A DNA stretch of 64,000 bases from Bdellovibrio bacteriovorus (GTDB lineage: Bacteria; Bdellovibrionota; Bdellovibrionia; Bdellovibrionales; Bdellovibrionaceae), in contig NZ_CP020946.1 of the NCBI RefSeq assembly GCF_002208115.1, forward strand, positions 1,054,001 to 1,118,000. Direction: 5' to 3'. Made by a program: the position numbers and the translations under genes. Below the pieces are notes generated by a model. It was not told where the DNA came from. It saw nothing but the letters and a program-made list of their open reading frames with translations, and did not search any database. This document shows, in pieces, positions 61,174-64,000 of this stretch (positions are counted from its first letter, which is position 1; the number at the start of each line of letters is the position of its first letter).

Positions 61174-61203
61174 AAAAAGCCGACTGATGAAGTCGGCTTT
61201 TTT
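61174..61203. terminator. Terminator after the HD-phosphohydrolase gene
   Basis: GCCGACT/AGTCGGC with a GATGA loop, flanked by A- and T-runs; works for either convergent gene. Confidence 0.88.
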
Positions 61204-61204
61204 G

Positions 61205-61242
61205 TTTTTGCCCAGTTAAGAACTTTTTGCCCAGTTAAGAAC
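61205..61242. repeat. 19-bp tandem duplication at the OmpA-gene end
   Basis: The 19-bp unit TTTTTGCCCAGTTAAGAAC occurs twice in tandem (61205-61223, 61224-61242); the second copy runs into the stop codon of the OmpA-like gene. Confidence 0.8.
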
Positions 61243-61886
61243 TAGGATTTTGGAACTTTGGATTCGTCGACAGTGATTTCGATTTCCACGCGGCGGTTTT
61301 TAGCGCGCGCTTCTTTCGTTTTCGCCGGGTCCACTGGGTTCAATGCACCCATACCAACAGAAGTCACTGTTTGTGCAGGAACGCCCGCAGCAATCAATTG
61401 CGCGCTGACGGCTTTTGCACGTTGTTCAGACAATGGGTTGTTCACCATCTGAGTACCCGTGTCGTCAGTGTAACCTTTTACAGTCAGCACGTTCTCTGGA
61501 TATTTCTTCATGATCGCAGCCAGTTGATTGATGTTGTTTTGAGCCGCTGGTTTCAAGTCCGCTTTACCCGTGTCAAACAGGATGTCGCTTTTCAGTTTGG
61601 TGATCAGGCCCTGTTCAGTTCTTTTGGTTTCAGCGATTTTCGCCAGTTCTTTTTGCTGTTTGTCCAGACGGTGACCAACAGTACCACCGATACCCGCACC
61701 CAAAGCTGCACCAATCAAAGCGCCTTCATTGCGTTTACCAGTTTGGTGACCGATCACCGCACCAGCCACAGCACCAATCGCCGCACCGATACCAGCACCT
61801 TTAGCTGTGTTTGGGTTTTCTTGTGTAGTTGCGCAGCCAGAAAGCATCATTGCTACTGCTGTGCCGATCAAAAGCATCTTTTTCAT
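61242..61886 (-). CDS. OmpA-like peptidoglycan-binding lipoprotein with glycine-zipper
   Basis: 214 residues. The signal ends with LSGC, lipidation Cys18. A glycine-zipper segment follows (GAGIGAAIGAVAGAVIGHQT and GALIGAALGAGIGGTVGH). The C-terminal OmpA domain (about 95-210) shows KSDILFDTGKADLKPAAQNN, VKGYTDDTG, NPLSEQRAKAVSAQL and the final NRRVEIEI. It attaches the outer membrane to peptidoglycan. Only gene between its neighbours; SD GGAG before the ATG. Confidence 0.93.
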   Translation of the reverse strand: MKKMLLIGTAVAMMLSGCATTQENPNTAKGAGIGAAIGAVAGAVIGHQTGKRNEGALIGAALGAGIGGTVGHRLDKQQKELAKIAETKRTEQGLITKLKSDILFDTGKADLKPAAQNNINQLAAIMKKYPENVLTVKGYTDDTGTQMVNNPLSEQRAKAVSAQLIAAGVPAQTVTSVGMGALNPVDPAKTKEARAKNRRVEIEITVDESKVPKS

Positions 61887-62016
61887 TTGGGGAACTCCTT
61901 GAAAGTTGAGCCTCCAATTATGACTGAACTTTGTTACTTCGCAATCCTTGAAGCAGCTTGTCCTAAAACATTCCCTCCCTTATGCTAGTGTTTTGACCCA
62001 AGGAAAGGGGAGAAGA

Positions 62017-62736
62017 ATGAAGAAGTACGTTTTGGCAGGCCTTATGGCTGTCTCTATGGTATCCGGCGCCCGCGCTTTGGCCGACAGTCGCTACATTATC
62101 GTCAGCGGTTTTGCAGAAAGAGGACTGGACCCGAATATGGTCAACCTCAATATCGAAGTCTGGAGCAAGGCTTCGACGGCGAAGCAAGCTCAAAGCCTGG
62201 CGGCGAACCAGTTTAAGCAAGTCCGAAAAACTCTGGAAGACTTCAAGATCAAAAAAGAGGACATTCAGACTGACAACTATTCTTTGAATCCTGAATACGA
62301 ATACGACCAGAAACTTCGTCAGAATAAAATGGTTGGCTTCCGTGTGTCCCAGTCTTTGACGGTGACATTGCGTAAAGTGGAAGACGCCGGGAATTTCCTG
62401 GACGCTCTGGTGGCAGAGAAAAAGACCATGGATGCCGGGGTGAACGTGTCGTCACTTTCCTGGGATTCAGACAAACGCGATCAGACGGAAACGGCCACTT
62501 TGGGTGAAGCCGTTCGTGCGACCCGCACCAAGGCGGATGAAATTGCCAAGGCAGCCGGTGTGAAGATCAAAGGTGTTTCCAAGATCAGCCACGGTGTTTC
62601 TGGCGGCTTGCCGCCACAACCGGTGTTCAGAAACTTTGGTGGTGCCAAAATGATGGCGGAAGCAGCAAGCACGGACGTGGCTGCAGGTCAGATCAAAGTT
62701 CGTGTTGAAGTCACAGCAGAATACGAGATCAATTAA
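62017..62736 (+). CDS. SIMPL/DUF541-domain periplasmic protein
   Basis: 239 residues from ATG 62017, with GGGGAGAAGA just upstream. Signal peptide about 1-22. The SIMPL pattern is visible: RYIIVSGFAERGLDPNMVNL, IKKEDIQTDNYSLNPEYEYD and GFRVSQSLTVTLRKVEDAG and the later AGQIKVRVEVTAEYEI. The family is periplasmic with unclear function, linked with oxidative stress defence. Convergent with the next gene by 4 bp overlap. Confidence 0.9.
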   Translation: MKKYVLAGLMAVSMVSGARALADSRYIIVSGFAERGLDPNMVNLNIEVWSKASTAKQAQSLAANQFKQVRKTLEDFKIKKEDIQTDNYSLNPEYEYDQKLRQNKMVGFRVSQSLTVTLRKVEDAGNFLDALVAEKKTMDAGVNVSSLSWDSDKRDQTETATLGEAVRATRTKADEIAKAAGVKIKGVSKISHGVSGGLPPQPVFRNFGGAKMMAEAASTDVAAGQIKVRVEVTAEYEIN

Positions 62737-63437
62737 TAAGAAAAGAATTGAATGCACTCGTTGCTATAGCGGGTGCCTTCAATTTTGACGTCCTTCATGT
62801 ACGCCTTTTTGGCGGCATCCTTGTTCAGGTCAGCCCACGTTACGGGCGGATTAGTCGCCTGAGTGCTTTGCGGATAATAAAAATGAGTCACAGATTTCGG
62901 CAGCGGATTTTTCTGCGGGTGGGAGAGTGCCTGATCGGCGGCTTTTTTTGAAAGCTCCCACAGTCTTTGCCACTGCGGGTGCTCACTTGGGCACAGGAAA
63001 AGTCTTGAGTAGGACGACTTTTTCGAAACCGCCGGATTGAACTGGGCTTTCTTGAAGATCACCCCGTGCAGACCCTTGCCAAATTGTTTGGCGTAGCGGG
63101 GCTGGGCTGCGGAAAGAGCCACCCGGTTTTGCACGCCCCAGGCAAGGCTTGCAAACAGCGAGTCTTCGTACTTGGAACACTTGTTCAGATTGGTTGAAAT
63201 GCCTTCGGCAAAAACCAATCGTGCCAGCACTTCAAAGTCGGTCAGCTTTTCGCGCTGAATGATTTCTTCATTGCTTTCATCGTTCTTGCGGGTCAGGCAG
63301 GCCGGAGTGGAATCGATTTTGGACAGCGTGATTTTATCGGGGGTCGAAGACGGCCCCTGACACTTGGCCGGACAAGGGGCTTCGCCAAAAGCCAGCCCCG
63401 AAGTCAGCAGCAGTGCAGATAAAATCACGGCCTTCAT
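62733..63437 (-). CDS. Exported SleB-like cell-wall hydrolase relative
   Basis: 234 residues with a signal peptide (about 1-18). The central part VLARLVFAEGISTN is followed by AWGVQNRVALS and the KKAQFNPAV segment, the same order as the larger protein at 56900 (a catalytic-Glu helix, an AVxNR helix, a QF strand), so the two are distant relatives of the SleB fold. Four to six cysteines. It probably cuts or binds peptidoglycan (inference). It overlaps by one base the gene upstream of it on the same strand (63437), so they share a transcript. Confidence 0.7.
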   Translation of the reverse strand: MKAVILSALLLTSGLAFGEAPCPAKCQGPSSTPDKITLSKIDSTPACLTRKNDESNEEIIQREKLTDFEVLARLVFAEGISTNLNKCSKYEDSLFASLAWGVQNRVALSAAQPRYAKQFGKGLHGVIFKKAQFNPAVSKKSSYSRLFLCPSEHPQWQRLWELSKKAADQALSHPQKNPLPKSVTHFYYPQSTQATNPPVTWADLNKDAAKKAYMKDVKIEGTRYSNECIQFFSY

Positions 63438-63973
63438 TATTGAACCGGGAACAGGTAAGTGGTGGTCATGGCGTTTTTCTCGGTGATGGAGTGGATCTCA
63501 TAGATCTCTACCACGGCGCCGGTTTGTTTTAGATTGTGTTTCACCATGAAGTCATTCACGCGCGGGTACACTTTCAAAGGTCCGATACCCGGGGATCCTG
63601 TGAATACCGCCATCACATACTTGCGCTCGGGGATTTCGCCCACTTGCAGGCCTTCCACCAGTTGTGGCGGTTCGCCGGTGATGATGCAGCCCACTTTAGA
63701 ACGCAGGCGAGCCTCTTCCACGACTTGTGGATCATCAAGGTATTCTCCAAAGGTGCGGCCGCAGGTCATGTTCTGGGAGGTCATGTACTTTTCAATACGT
63801 TCCAGTTGTTTGTTCACCTTGTGGTAAGGGCCGACGTGTTCAACATAGACAATCTTGAACGGTCCCTGAACAGATTCAGAAATATCAACGCCTTTGAAGG
63901 CGCCCAGATAGTTCGCCAGGAAAAGGCCGAAAGAGATCATCGTCACAGCAACAAATACCAAAATATACTTCAT
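63437..63973 (-). CDS. Membrane-anchored GyrI-like effector-binding protein
   Basis: 178 residues. An N-terminal membrane anchor (about 3-22) and then the GyrI-like/AraC-effector fold: GPFKIVYVEHVGPYHKVNKQ and the second half with PERKYVMAVFTGSPGIGPLK and TGAVVEIYEIH. Such domains bind small organic molecules or gyrase. A membrane-bound periplasmic copy is less common; its ligand is unknown. Translationally coupled to the following gene (one-base overlap). ATG 63973 lies near the window end, with 27 bases of upstream sequence. Confidence 0.82.
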   Translation of the reverse strand: MKYILVFVAVTMISFGLFLANYLGAFKGVDISESVQGPFKIVYVEHVGPYHKVNKQLERIEKYMTSQNMTCGRTFGEYLDDPQVVEEARLRSKVGCIITGEPPQLVEGLQVGEIPERKYVMAVFTGSPGIGPLKVYPRVNDFMVKHNLKQTGAVVEIYEIHSITEKNAMTTTYLFPVQ

Positions 63974-64000
63974 CGTCTTAAACCCACTTGATAGAGCAGC

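Overview
The window looks like chromosomal DNA of a predatory Bdellovibrio (B. bacteriovorus-like). This is inferred from protein families, not from a database match. Supporting signs are a TIGR02147-type regulator, PLL/DUF346 and RCC1 repeat secreted proteins, many small signal-peptide proteins, a mitochondrial-type aconitase, spoVG next to tRNA-Gln, and a MoxR/Bat operon. About 67 genes are supported. Most of the window is ordinary, dense chromosome with short gaps, frequent stop/start overlaps and clear Shine-Dalgarno (SD) sites.

Layout. 1-6.5 kb: the start of an nrfH gene cut by the window edge, a PLL-like lectin repeat protein, an RluA-type pseudouridine synthase, a GDPD phosphodiesterase, an MscS channel and a secreted metallo-beta-lactamase-fold (MBL) enzyme under a MerR-type promoter. 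7-13.7 kb: three near-identical small HTH regulators interleaved with an orphan response regulator, an alcohol dehydrogenase and a quinol NO reductase that has a perfect FNR-type box. 13.7-26.7 kb: secreted hydrolases, a TPR lipoprotein, a 1547-residue RCC1-repeat lipoprotein and a TIGR02147 regulator. 26.8-28.8 kb: an MFS exporter and a TetR regulator around one palindrome.

28.8-36.2 kb is an AT-rich accessory island next to tRNA-Gln. It holds an operon of an MBL hydrolase and a patatin phospholipase, a recombinase-like gene broken by an in-frame amber codon, a fourth small HTH protein, a pair of glycine-zipper membrane proteins (one fused to an HTH) preceded by two copies of a dyad, a decayed McrC facing the C-terminal half of a type IIG restriction-modification protein, and fragments of the tRNA-Gln 3' end. 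This is the best place to look for an undescribed system.

36.3-64 kb: spoVG, an HtrA protease and a DUF1844 protein. An HtpX-like protein whose HExxH motif reads HQICH stands divergent from the moxR-DUF58-batA-batB-batC-batD-AgmX/PglI operon. Beyond this lie a sirtuin, aconitase, a radical SAM protein, SleB-like cell-wall hydrolase relatives, a Tat-exported FAD oxidoreductase, an HD phosphohydrolase, an OmpA-like lipoprotein, a SIMPL protein and a GyrI-like protein.

Functional reading. Respiratory nitrogen-oxide handling (nrfH, NO reductase, FNR box), envelope maintenance and stress (Bat complex, HtrA, MscS, OmpA) and a large secretome (lectin-like, RCC1, wall hydrolases, esterases) fit an envelope-focused predatory lifestyle. 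The island carries remnants of restriction systems and candidate membrane-acting effectors.
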